From Adiantum capillus-veneris (lineage: Eukaryota; Streptophyta; Polypodiopsida; Polypodiales; Pteridaceae): a DNA stretch of 64,000 bases. Location: assembly GCA_014529385.2 (NCBI GenBank), contig CM043957.1:85565881-85629880 (forward strand), read 5' to 3'. Made by a program: the position numbers and the translations under genes. Shown here in pieces: positions 8,950-20,800 of the stretch. The notes under the pieces were generated by a model. The model had not been told where the DNA came from. It saw only the letters and a list, made by a program, of their open reading frames with translations, and did not search any database. Every line of letters starts with the position of its first letter. Positions within the stretch are counted from its first letter, which is position 1.

Positions 8950-11700
8950 AAAATATCTTATCCTCTACTAGTCTCTCTAGGATACAATCTTCCCTTTTCA
9001 AGCTCTCACACTCAAAATCTCCACATATACAAAGATGTGCATTAGTCTAAAGCCATGCAGATATCTCTTGCTCATCGATGGTGGTTGAATCTAATTTCTC
9101 TATAGCAGTTTGATTAAGATCTTTGTAGCTATGGTCTTTTATGTTGATCCTTGTTGTAATCTCTTTGTGTCTCAAGTAGATATGGTCATAGCTCCAATCT
9201 TGTACCATTTTAAGTTGACACATAAATGGACTCCCTAAAATGACATCAAAGTTGTTTCTTTTACCAAAATCCACTATTGCAAAGGTATGTTCGTACTTTA
9301 TCTCACAAGAGGTTACTATATCTATTCCAGCATACCTATAGGTCTCTCAACATAATCGTTTGCTAGGTATAACTTCATCCTTGTTTTTTTTAGAGCTAGT
9401 ATTTCCCATTTCTCCCATATCTCTTTGGTGGCAATGGCCACTCCAACCCTACTATCAACTATAGAAATGGTTTTTATCCCTTTATGTTCCATTGGTAAGG
9501 TGGTATTCCCTTCCTTTTCCTTCACAATAATCACCCAATACAGATACTGGTTCTACCTTTGGTTTGATTTCTGCCATTTTACCCATTGGGCCATCTAAGG
9601 GGATGTCTTGGAGAGAAATTTTCAATTCCATCTTCTCTAAGTTTTTTCCCACTTCCCTCCATAGATGCGGTCTAATCCTTAACAACTCAAAGAGAGTTAT
9701 CGTCCATTGTATAGGAGTTGACATTAGTTCAGGCTTTTATTGTCCATTATCTTTGGAAGTGTCTTCCATAATGAGAACACTACCCTAATCTCCAATTTAG
9801 TTTCATGATGTCTAATAAAAGACGGAAAAATTTTCAACATTTCAGATTTATCTCCCCAAATATTTATGTTCCAACATCACCGTATAGAGATTATGTATCT
9901 CTTGGGTAAAACTCATGATCCATGTTGATTTGAGTGATAGGTGCAGACTTGAAAGTTGCACTACCATCCTTCTTGTTCCATATCATTTTCCATAAAGCCA
10001 CTAGCCATGGATTTTCCACTTCAGGAATTAGTACCGTCATTTGTGACTTTAAGTCATCTGTGGTGTTAGCCACTACCCTATTTTCCAATGTTGTTTCTAT
10101 CTCTGGTCTTATGTGATCATTTGTTTCATTTCTTTTATGCTTAATCTCCCCACCCCTTCTGTGGATTGATACTTCCTATTTAGGGATGTTTTGTTTCTTT
10201 GCTTCCATTAGAGCTTGAGCTATCTCTATGAGCCTTTTACACATTTCAAGTCTTTAATTTTCAATTTCTAGATGCGGATATGTCAACCATCTATGTTGTA
10301 GTTGAGTCTCATTGGCTTGTAATAGAGCCTTTAAAGATTCTATAACTTTATCAACCAAGATTGAACCTGCTGATAATTTTTTGGATGAAACCGTTTCTTT
10401 TCTCAAATTCTTATTGGCCCTTTCATGTTTAAGCTCCTCTCTTGTTTTTTGCAACAGTGTCTCCAAGTAAGTTTTCTCTTTTAGCCTTTTTGCTTTCAGT
10501 TTTTCTCATTTAGCCATCCATGATTTTCTTTGAGTCCTCTATGATATACTCTCAACTTTTGTTTGAACAGCCAGTTTATGTTTGTCCAATAGGTTTACTT
10601 TTGGCAGGTTCTTGAGCTTAATCTCTTGTAACTACATTTATTGGAATTGTAGGATCAATTTTTGATCCACTTGAGCATGGCATAATTCCAATGATGTTCA
10701 TCGTCATTTTCCCTTTGTTTCAAGATTTTTGGGGCATTTTGGAAGAACATGGGTGATTGTACATTCATCATAGAATCCATAAATATTTTTACATTTATAC
10801 TTGTGTGGACAAATTACTTCCCAATGATCACCTCCACATTGATAGCACTGAACTGCTTGTTGGAATGCCTGTGGAGCCCCCCATCAGCCCTGGCCTAGGA
10901 GGATAACCTCTAGGTTTGTAGTTTTGGTTAGCTATATACATGAGCATGTTCTCATCCATTGTATAGTGTTTTGCTGGTTGTGTAGCATATTATGGCTTTG
11001 CAATATCATCTCTACTAGTCCAACAAGGATGACCTTCATTAACATAAGTATTACCCTTGGGTACTCTCTCATAAGACTCGATCATCTCTTTATAACATGA
11101 AATTGGTGGCAACATTCTTTGACTTGCACTTAAGTGTCTCTATCTTACAATTGCTTGGTTGTCTTGAGGCAAAGGAGGTCGTTGAGCCAACACTGGTTGA
11201 GGTTTGTCCCCCCTTGGCTTTGTTGTTTGATCTTATTTGGTATCTCAATGGTGGTGGCAATGATTGCACCCCTGGAGGTCCGTATGGACTTTCCCTCAGT
11301 TCTTGTGATAAAAACACTCATTCATCTCGTGATTTGTCAAGTTCTTCTCAATAGTGCACCACTTCAAAATACATTACACAATTACTACTACTGGTCTAGG
11401 CTAAGTGTTACAACATGGGATGGGATAATCTCCTCCACATATGTCACATCTCCTCATTGTTCTTGTCATACATTCGGGTTCTATTTATAGCTTGGGTTCA
11501 TTTTCCTGGATACTTCTTTGATCGATTGATCAATGTTTGGCATGTTAGGAATTTGAACACCCTGCTTCATTGTGACCACCATAGTCAAATTATATGATGT
11601 AGTCCCGGCATTGCATGAAAACCGAGTCAAACGAGCCTTGCTCCAAGACCGATGAGATCTCGACATTTATGGGATACCATCGGTCATGCCAAATTCAATT
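8950..11700 (-). pseudogene. Inverted Gypsy gag-protease fragment D, related to A
   Basis: Minus-strand pieces match successive parts of element A. 10466-10254 parallels A near 23200 (shared SILVDK/STLVDK text). 10088-9891 parallels A near 23550 (LWKM...SATFKSAPI against LWEK...SITLKSSPI). 9724-9482 begins MSTPI and LLRIRPHLW as A does near 23900. 9534-9322 holds the protease region (VDSRVGVAIATKE against LDNGASIAIATKV in A), and 9274-9047 the flap end (VDFGKRN...VILGSPFM). A zinc knuckle CYQCGGDHWEVIC lies at 10847-10809 but is one residue short between the second Cys and His. Several frames are broken. It is a dead relative of A in opposite orientation. The 5' limit is vague. Confidence 0.6.
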
Positions 11701-12350
11701 CTCAAACTTGTTGAATATTTTGAGCATACTTTAAGTCCATTACCATAATTTTTGTCTCTTGTTGTTGAGGGCCTTGCCTAAATTGCAACTCATCTTGAGG
11801 GAACAACAACCCATGTTGAGGCTTGTCCTTGGCCCACATTGGCCACCGGTGTGGTGTACCCACTACATCTTGAAGTGCATGTATAATTTATTTCCATAGC
11901 TAAAATTTCTATATGCCACTATAATTTTTTCATCCAAGCTAGGAAGTATGCAACAACTTTTGAACAATAAGAAAAATCGCATGCAAGAGTCATACTAAGG
12001 CATGGATAGCCTGTGCATGCATTCAACTAGGCATCCCTTGCAGGGTTCCTTGCAATGGCCATGGGATAAGTCCCGTTGTAAGGGGGGTACCTACTAAAAT
12101 CAATGTGAAAAAAAACTCCAAGCGGTGATGGTGTTTCTCGCCGTAGCAAGCTCATACGAAGAAGAAGATGCAAGGAATGCTACTAACCGCTTCAGCCTAT
12201 GCAAATGAAGGAAAAAATATTTCTCTTGCCTTGGAAGTCCCTTTTGGAGTCACTCTCACCTCAAACAATGCAGTTCATTGTGCGGTCTTCCTGCATACAA
12301 GGGTCACTTCCCAGGGTGCTCCCTTGCCTCATCGAGCTTGCCATAACCTC

Positions 12351-12448
<98 letters not shown>

Positions 12449-12681
12449 ATGCAAAGCCACGACCGCTTTCTTGCTCCCCCTCCTCCATAGCTGCCCTTCT
12501 CCCTTGGGCTTTGATACCAATATGGGAGACTGGGAACTGACACATGCCCATCTCCACCCATCCATGCCATATATAGGCCCTTGTCCTACTATATATAGCC
12601 CCTTGAACTATATGTACATCCCAGACCTTGGCCTACCTAGTCCTACCTTAGGCCTAACAGTGTTAGCAGCAAGCTAACCCA
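11701..12681. other. Unassigned flank of element A with (GA)n run
   Basis: I recognise no gene. The sequence holds a long GA run (separate entry), and at 12508-12519 GCTTTGATACCA, which resembles the reverse of a Copia tRNA-iMet primer site but has no LTR next to it that I can show. Confidence 0.3.
12353..12446. repeat. (GA)47 microsatellite
   Basis: 94 bp of uninterrupted GA dinucleotide. It creates a spurious 169-codon frame encoding an Arg-Glu run on the plus strand and Ser-Leu runs on the minus strand. Confidence 0.98.
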
Positions 12682-13553
12682 TGTAACACTTTTTGGGAGA
12701 TTTTATTGTAAAACCACTTATTCTTTTGATAAATTGAGAACATTGTAATTCCTAGTTTCCAAGTCGATATTGTATTTGATGAGCCGGATCTATAAGCTTC
12801 CAGATTGTATCAATCTATCCTTAGTTAGAGCTCTAAGATTATTAGTTTTTGACCAAAGAAACCTTGGCTAAGGTATAAAAGCCAATTTTTATAAGTTATT
12901 GTTAAGTTTTGAATAAGAAATACATAGCGTGAGCTAGTGGCTCTCACTTGTCTCCTTCTCATGCTTCCTACTCCCGTGTCGGTTGTCACATTACAGTGCC
13001 GTCTGTTGTGTTGCAACCGCATGTAAGAGCTCTACGCATTGACGAAAACATATCATGGTAAACTGTAGCGACGCCAAACTGTGGCCTAATTTCATCAAGA
13101 TGAGAAATTACAAAGTAAGCATAGGCGGGGTATTGGGACATCATTGCTAAGCATTTAGATGCATCCGGGGTCAAAAACGACTAGGTCAAAAACTCACTGT
13201 TGTTAATAATCGCGTTTTTTGCACTTCATCAAAAGTGAGGTTTGACACCATAAGCATGTGTTCTTAAGTCTTATATACTTTTCCTAGAAGTTTTGTAACA
13301 TTTGAATGTCGTTTGATGCTAAACCGGTCCTGTTTTGTTTGCCGATTAATGACTAGCTTTTGATGACTTAAGTCATTTGAGTGTAGCTTCTGTTAGATGC
13401 GAGTTGTCTGTTGTTTTCCAAGATACTGACACCCTCTTGTAAGAGCCTCTATGCACTAGTCGAGTCAGCTTGGTCCCACGGATTGACAATTATGTTTGTG
13501 GTTCTCGCTATGTCTGCAATAAGATAGGAGTGAGGTTAGAAACCCATCCCACA
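12682..13553 (+). repeat. 5' LTR of Gypsy A
   Basis: The right end is firm: CCCACA ends at 13553 and a primer site follows at 13556. The left end at TGTAACAC (12682) is chosen only for its TG and is less sure. A TATA box lies at 12874-12880. The palindromic-core motif of the leader (AATAATCGCG) also occurs once here at 13206. No 3' LTR partner is present in the window. Confidence 0.6.
12874..12880 (+). promoter_or_regulatory. TATA box in LTR of A
   Basis: TATAAAA in the context GGTATAAAAGCC, about 680 bp upstream of the LTR end, is the likely start of the U3/R promoter of element A. Confidence 0.5.
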
Positions 13554-13555
13554 TT

Positions 13556-13573
13556 TGGCGCCACTGTCAGGGA
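13556..13573 (+). other. Primer-binding site of Gypsy A
   Basis: TGGCGCCACTGTCAGGGA lies 2 bp after the LTR. It closely resembles the TGGCGCCGTTGCCGGGGA primer site widespread in plant Gypsy elements (tRNA-Asp type), with about three changes. Confidence 0.75.
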
Positions 13574-15640
13574 CGAATAGACCTAAACTAGAAAAAACAC
13601 GAGTGTCTAGTGTAGTTGTCCTTTAACTTCCTCTAGGATCACCTAGAGTTAAAATCTTTCTTCAAAACCGCATAGCTTAAGAGTGTTGTCTTTTGCTGCG
13701 TAGAGGTAGCTTGGAAGTAGATTGTACTTGCTAAGTACCTTGTCGGGTTGTAGGATTAGATTAGGATTTTGAGAATGATTGATGGATGAGACAAGTCTTA
13801 TTATCAAGGCTTAAGAAACCATAAAAAACAAGAAAACAAGTGTTTTTTGACATTTCCACAACCCAATTGCAGTAGAACCTAGGAGTAGGGTAAGTAGAAT
13901 CTGAGGTGGATCTCAGAACATTGCTCACTCCAAAAGAATCAATTGTGATTTATTTATGTGAAGTTGTAGAATTTCAGGTCTATGGCTTGAAACAACACCA
14001 AAAGACTGTCAACCACTAAATCCGGCTGGGAATTATGCTCTAAAAATTGTATGAACCAGTGGGTAAGCTTAAAGATGCATTTGAGGTAAATTTTCAAGAA
14101 TTGGCAAAAACTTAGATATTTATATTTTGTTGAGAATTTAGGGAAAATTAAGTTTTGACTTGACTCACAGGTTAAAACATATCATAAAAAGACTGTCCAT
14201 TGAAAAAATTGCAAAAAGTGTTCATTTTAGGCGAAAAGTAAATAATCGCGCAATTATTTACTTTCAACTCAAAATTGACCAAGGTTCATATGCATGATTA
14301 CAAACATCTTTTGTAAAGGCTCATGATAGAATTTGGATCACAAAACACACCAAAACCTTGATAAAAATTGAAATCTATATTGATTGTTGAGAATTTAGTG
14401 AAACTTGACTCAGAGGCTTAGATTGAAGTGTTTAACTTGTGTATATACTCAGATGACCAAAACGATGTAAAAAGTTGCCAGAAAAAATAATTACGATATT
14501 TTCTTTTGTCCTATATTTCAACTTTTTTGATCAACCAAGCATACCACAAGTTTTATCATGTTATATTGAGCACTCATATCAAAATTGGTAAGATTTGGAT
14601 CATTAAAGTAGAAATTGTGGCGAGATTTGAAAAGCCAGTCTGCAGACACAAAATTGTTGACAAATTGAGCGGAATTTATCCAAACTTGGTGAAACTTGGC
14701 TAGGGAACTTAAATTCAGTTGCTTAACCAATTTTTATCAACATTTTGACAAAAAAAGTTCCAAAAAATTACCAGAAGTAAACAATCGCGATTATTTACAT
14801 TGCTCTAGAATTGAACATTTTTGCACAATTGAGTACACCACAAGGTCAAGCATATCAAGAAGACTCCATATATCAAATTTGGTTAAATTTGGATCACAAA
14901 AGTGAGACTTACGATAAATTCTCGAACACTGGGTCTACGGACACTAAATAGTTGATAACTTGGACAAATCTTGTTTAAACTCAGTGAAACTTGTCCAAAG
15001 ACTATAACAAGGGGTTGATATTGCAAACAAACCTAAAAAGCGTGAAAGATTGAGAAAATTAAATAATCAAATTATTTACTTTTGAACCCTAGAGAAAAGA
15101 TTTTGGACTTTTGAGCATGTACATTGTTAGAACAACATAATACAAGGCCACCGGTCAAGTTTGGATTCCATTGGATCCAAACCAATCTATGTTAGCTCAG
15201 TTTTTAGGTTGCAGATTAGTCCTTTAGCTCTTTGCAAAGGTAAAATTTGGAAGTCTCATTTGCTGACTCACTTAGCTCAGAATGAAGTGATATACATAGA
15301 CCTATCACAATAGCTAGCAAAAGTTGTACAGTCTTTGTGAAAAAATTGCTAACTTGGTTAAAACTGACACACGAACCAGGTTGCAAGCAAGGAATTGAGA
15401 GCTTGACACGAGTTGCACTCAAGTCAAGTGGAAGAAATGGATAACAATTCAATATGTCGGGAAGTACTAAATCCAAGGCTTAACAAGTCTATATGAACCT
15501 TAGATCTGGTCGTATTAGCAAATCAAGGCATCTTTGGAGAGACCGCTAGTAGGATATCCACCAAAGAGAGTGTGAATTAGGGCAATCACTTGGGCACTAT
15601 CTTTGAATAAGTCTCAGACACCTATTCCGACTCAACATCT
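13574..15640 (+). repeat. Leader of A built from ~250-290-bp degenerate repeats
   Basis: No coding frame is supported. From about 14238 a unit recurs: a palindromic AT-rich core (GTAAATAAT, CGCG centre, ATTATTTAC), then text like CAAATTTGGATCACAAAA about 90-120 bp later, then CTTGACTC- or GTGAAACTTG-like text. Cores lie at 14238-14261, about 14484-14505, 14777-14798 and 15060-15079. The 14777 core is a 22-bp palindrome with one mismatch. Spacing is roughly 245, 293 and 283 bp. The same unit reappears in the 3' spacer of A (36031 and 61661). Confidence 0.7.
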
Positions 15641-15643
15641 GAA

Positions 15644-16060
15644 ATGTCTTCGACTCATTCAGGAACCAGAATGACAGTGCGATATAAGCACATGCTCACC
15701 TTTTATAAGATTAATGTCCATGGAGCTCAGGTTTACCTAGATCCTAATGAAGAGTATGCCATTCGCATTGATGACCATGCCATAGAGTTTGAAGAGAAAA
15801 TCAAAGCAAACAAACAAGGAAAAATGCATATGGATAAAAATGGGACTCGGTATTTAAAAGTTGAAAACCCTGATGTAATAGAAAAATGGGGGTTAGAGGT
15901 GAATACCATATTTCCGGATATGGTAGCCAAAGAAGGTCCACCGACTTTAAAATTCAAGGGATATGATCAAGTTGATCTAAAACCTATGAAACAGCTTAGC
16001 ACTAATAATCCTAGGATCAGAGTCTGTAGTCGGGAGGATAGGAACATCAAGGACCTTTAA
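15644..16060 (+). CDS. First ORF of Gypsy A, unknown or gag N-terminal
   Basis: This 138-codon frame starts with ATG directly after the leader repeats and is the first sizeable open frame of A. The product is mildly basic (GTRMTVRYKHM near the start, ending in charged RVCSREDRNIKDL) and has no motif I recognise. Its position suggests the N-terminal part of gag or a small separate leader ORF. The next frames (16097-16303, then 16246 onward) overlap in shifted phase, which hints that this ORF was once joined to gag and is now cut off by frameshifts. Family-wide comparison would be needed to decide. Confidence 0.45.
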   Translation: MSSTHSGTRMTVRYKHMLTFYKINVHGAQVYLDPNEEYAIRIDDHAIEFEEKIKANKQGKMHMDKNGTRYLKVENPDVIEKWGLEVNTIFPDMVAKEGPPTLKFKGYDQVDLKPMKQLSTNNPRIRVCSREDRNIKDL

Positions 16061-17062
16061 TGGACCTCTCATGACAAATCGGGGCAGTTAACATCCATGA
16101 AGATAATCTATATCTTCAAAATCAAAGACAAGGGTTCAACAGATCTACCAACTTATCTAATTAAGGATTGTTATAACAATAACTTCGTTATTGTAAGTCC
16201 TAAGGAGGTAGAACAGACGAGATACCAAGGGTACTCTATAAGAGATTGGATATTGGGCCAAGGGCCAAGGACCAGAAACTATTCCAAGAAAGGAACTCCG
16301 TGAGAGATCTTTTGGAAGCAATGTTAAAAAACCCAAACCTACCTCATCACGAAGAAAATCGAGTGACATTAAAGCTAGTCCAGGGCTACATGAGTCACTA
16401 TTTCCAATACATTGGTTTGAAGGACTCGAGCCATGAACAACTTCCAAAAGAACTGGAGTTGAGCCACCAACTGATTTTCAAAAAATGGATCAAAAAATAC
16501 AGTGGATATGGGAATCCATATGACCACTTAGCTTTAAGCAAGTGCTAGGAGCAGAAAACATATTTGATTTCCACACTCAATTTGAGGATTTGGAATGACA
16601 TTAGAAGGAAAAGCATTGACATGGTTCCAAAACATTCAACTAAGGTCAATCATGGACTTAAATACATTAGCTCATGGATTGTAGCTGCATGTTCCAAAAC
16701 TGGGATCAAACTAAGGTCAATCATGGACTTAAATACATTAGCTCATGGATTGTAGCTGCATGTTCCAAAACTGGGATCAAACATAATATGTTAGCTCAAA
16801 TCTATATCTTCAAATAGAAACAAGGTGAGTCTATTAGGTATTGTGCAACTAGGATGAAGCAATACATTGTAAGATGCCCAGAACTAGAAATATCTGTAGA
16901 AGAAAGGTTAGTGTCATTATGTCTAGAGGGATTTCTAAACAAAGAACTGCATGCTATATTGTATAGACAGAAATATATGACCCTAGAAGAGTGTGTATCA
17001 GATGCTATTGACATGGGAGAAAATTATGATATTTTCAATGAAGAAGATGTCCCTAAGGATAC
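16061..17062 (+). pseudogene. Gypsy A gag, capsid part (5' of M1)
   Basis: The sequence encodes a retrotransposon gag (Retrotrans_gag type) in several frames. Recognisable in order: LLEAMLKNPNLPHH and SGYGNPYDHLA (16246-16548), then in shifted frames FDFHTQF and LEGKALTWFQN (about 16565-16640), then TRMKQYIVRCPELEISVEER, SLCLEGFL and LEECVSDAIDMGENYD (16854-17062). A 71-bp tandem duplication at 16640-16781 shifts the frame within the capsid domain. The frame runs up to the left LTR of M1, and gag resumes after 22216. Its role would be the particle coat that packages element RNA. Confidence 0.65.
16640..16781 (+). repeat. Perfect 71-bp tandem duplication in gag
   Basis: Units 16640-16710 and 16711-16781 look identical. 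Since 71 is not divisible by three, the duplication itself breaks the gag frame, so it arose after coding constraint ended or caused the loss. Confidence 0.85.
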
Positions 17063-17070
17063 TGTTATAG

Positions 17071-17129
<59 letters not shown>

Positions 17130-17749
17130 CACGATATACGTGGTTCACCCAATGTGGGCTACGTCCACGGGAAAGCAGCCACTCAATGGCTTTAGTACTT
17201 CAAAACAAGAAGTAGTTTACAAAGGGATTATACCCTTAATGGAGCTCCCGCCTTGCTTCACTCTCACCACCTCACACTCACCTTGTTGCATCAACTTCAC
17301 ACTATGAAATGTGTGTAGAAATGGCCTCCTTTTATAGGCCAAAAGGGCTACCCTCTCTTATGAGAGACAGCCATGTGTAGCTGCCCTTGTGCGAGTAAGT
17401 CCAAATCGGACCCTCCAATCTGCCCGTGTGTGGCCGTCCTTGAGAACACAAGTCCGCTTTTGAATTCGGCCACCGGCCATTGAATTCCGACCACCGGCCA
17501 ACCGACCGGTTGTTTTCCGACCACTTTCCGACCGCCGTCCGGCCATAATATTCCGGCGAAAAAAAAAGTCTCGGGGGCCTCCGCCCCCGAGACCTTTAAA
17601 GTTGCCCATGATTCTTATCCGTGAAAAATTTGGTTTCCGGTGAGTGATTTTCCTTCATGCACGATGGCTTCTCCTCATAATGGGGGCCTTACAAATGTGC
17701 GCTTTTACCACAGAAAATTACAAGGGTAAATCAGGCTCCATACTTAACA
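17063..17749 (-). repeat. M1 3' LTR
   Basis: On the element strand it begins TGTTAAGTATGG and ends TAACA. Relative to the other LTR it lacks 76 bp next to this terminal TAACA, a deletion with a 3-bp TTA microhomology at its ends. Its GA run is expanded (17074-17125, 52 bp against 18 bp). Confidence 0.9.
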
Positions 17750-17763
17750 ATCTCCCACTTGGA
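17750..17763 (-). other. M1 polypurine tract
   Basis: On the element strand CCAAGTGGGAGAT ends exactly at the 3' LTR. It is the expected plus-strand primer of reverse transcription. Confidence 0.75.
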
Positions 17764-17809
17764 GACTGATCTCCAAACCAAACCTGTGACTGCTTTCCAT
17801 TCTGGCTTC

Positions 17810-20800
17810 TTATCCTTGAATGCCGATTGAAGATGAGAAAAAGCTCAACTTCTCCTTGTTGACCACCTTTGCAAACATGTCTGCAAGATTTTCACTTGTA
17901 TGCACCTTTCCTAGCTTTAGTTGTCCCTCTTCCAAAAGAGTGCGTATGAAGTGATATCTCACCTCAATGTGCTTTGTCCTTGAATGAAAGGCTGAGTTCT
18001 TCGCAAGATGGATAGCGCTTTGGCTATCACTGTACAAGACACAATTGTCTTGTTTGAATCCAAGCTCTTCTAAGAATCTGTGAAGCCACAGAATTTCTTT
18101 GCTTGCCTCCGTCATTGCTACATACTCTGCTTCCGTGGTAGAAAGTGAAACCACTTTCTGCAGCTTTGAAGCCCAGCTTACTGCTGTGCCTCCAACCGTG
18201 AACACATAGCCAGTAGTGCTCCTTCGAGTATCTTTGTCACCTGCCATATCTGCATCAGTATACCCTTCTAGAAAAATATCAGTTCCTCCAAAACACAAAG
18301 CATTTGTTGTTGTCCCTTTTAGATACCTAAGTTTGCACTTCACAGCTTGCCAATGCTCTTTACCTGGGTTCTCCATGAACCTACTCACAACTCCCACTGC
18401 ATGTGCAATGTCTGGCCTTGTCCAGACCATAGCATACATTAGAGAACCTACCGCTGCAGCATATGGAACTTTAGACATATAGGCTATCTCCTCTTGTGTC
18501 TTTGGACACATATCCTTCGTTAGTTTAAAATGACCAGCCAAAGGTGTAGAAACTGGTTTTGCATTTTGCATTGCAAACCTTTCTAGTACCTTCTTGATGT
18601 AATCTTCTTGAGATAGCTTTATTGTCTTCTTCGTCCTATCCCTTGATATTTTAATACCAAGTATCCTCTTTGCAGCACCTAAATCTTTCATTGAAAAATA
18701 TTTGGACAGCTCCTCTTTTAGGTCTTTGATGTCCTGCATGTTAGCACTTGCAATCAACATGTCATCAACATACAACATTAGGATGATGAATTTCCCATCT
18801 CCCAAATTCTCCGTGTAGACGCAGTGATCCGAGTTGCATCTTGTGAATCCATGATCCAACATCCATCGATCAAACTTCAAGTACCATTGTCTTGATGCTT
18901 GCTTAAAACCATACAAGCTCTTCTTTAATCTGCAAACCATTTTCTCCTTACCTTTTACTTCATACCCCTTTGGTTGAAGGATGTAGATTTCCTCCTCTAA
19001 GTCACCGTGAGGGAATGCCGTATTTACATCCATTTGCTCGAGATTTAGATCATGAGCAGCCACAAGGCTTAAAACAAGCCTAATTGAGTTCATTTTTACA
19101 ACAGGAGAAAATATTTCATTGAAGTCAATACCTTTCTTTTGAGAAAAACCTTTTACCACAAGCCTAGACTTGTACCTTTTCTTCCCACCTTCTTCTTCCT
19201 TTAGCTTGTACACCCATTTGTTTTGAAGTGCCCGCTTACCTTTAGGCAACTCAACCAACTCCCATGTTTGGTTGCGATGAAGTGAGTCCATCTCCACTTG
19301 CATGCTCTTCGTCCATTCTTCTTTGGATTCATGTTGCATAGCTTCTTCATATGATTCCGGCTCTCCAGAATCTGAGATCAAGAGATGGTTGAAGGAAGGA
19401 ACAAACCTTTCTGGAGGTCTACTTGCTCTTGTAGATCTTCGGGGAATAGGTTGAGGCTCCTCATTTGGTTGACGTTGTTGCACATTGTCACCGTTTGCAG
19501 TCCTTGAGTCTTCACCGTCCTCAAGCTCCATGTACTCATCACCTGTTTCTTTTGTTTGTTTTCTTTCCAAGTAATCTTTGTACATATTTTGTTCGTTAAA
19601 AATTACATCCCTACTCCTTAAGATTTTACCATCTTCAGAATTCCATAGGCGATACCCAAAGTCTCCTTCTCCATAGCCAATGAAGAAACACTTTTTGGAC
19701 TTTGCATCTAACTTTGATCTTAGGCTTCTATCTATGTGCATGAAAGCCTCACACCCAAACACTTTGAGAAATGCATAATTCACCGGTTTACCTGTCCATG
19801 CCTCTTCTGCAACTCCCCCATCCAATGCCGTTGAGGGTGACTGATTGATTAAGTACACAGACGTACTTACACCTTCCGCCCAAAGCTCAAGCGGTAGGCC
19901 TGTATGTAGCCGCATGCTTCGTGCTCGTTCCATGATTGTCCTGTTCATCCTTTCCGAAATCCCATTTTGTTGAGGTGTCCTTGGGGTTGTCCTTTGCCTC
20001 CGAATGCCATTGCTAGCACAAAAGCTTTCAAAAGCTTGGCTGCAATATTCGCCTCCATTGTCGGATCTGAGGCATTTAACCTTGGTACCTGTTTCATTCT
20101 CCACAAAGGCTTTCCACCTTTGAAATATGGAAAATACATCGGATTTATTCTTCATGACATAAACCCATGTTTTTCTAGTCGCATCGTCTATGAATGCTAC
20201 ATAGTACAATGAACCACCAAGTGATGGTGTACTTGTAGGACCCCAAACATCAGAATGAGCCAACTTAAGTTTTTTATTTTTTCTTTCATTTCTTGATTTT
20301 TGAAATTTTACCCTCTTTTGTTTACCATAAACACAATCTTCACAGAACTCTAAGTCCACTTCTTTCAAACTTGGTAGAAGCTTCTTTGTTTGAAGGATTT
20401 GCATTCCTTTGGCACTCATATGCCCAAGTCGGTAGTGCCACACCGCACTGTCAACTTCTGTAGTTGCTGCACAAGCTGAAGCTTGCGTGCTAACAATACA
20501 CAAGTAAAGTGTACCGACTTTTTCACCCTTGGCAACCACCAAAGATCCCTTTGAGATATTCCACCGTTTGTTTCCGAATGCAATGTTGTGACCTTCATCG
20601 TCCAATTGTCCTGTAGAGATCAAATTTTTGCGAAGAGAAGGAACATGCGTAACATCTTTAAGCTTCCATTCATTTCCGTTAGCAGTTTTGACAGAAACTG
20701 TACCTTTGCCGACAATCTCACAAGCTTCATCATCTCCCAAGTATACATACCCAAAATTACCTTTGGTGTAGTCTTGGAAATGTTGCTTGTGTGGTGTCGC

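Noticed and set aside
12508-12519. GCTTTGATACCA resembling a reversed tRNA-iMet primer site
   Set aside because: No LTR end, polypurine tract or Copia coding sequence beside it.
12168-12677. 169-codon open frame with a long Arg-Glu run
   Set aside because: It is made by the (GA)47 microsatellite; the flanks have no coding features.
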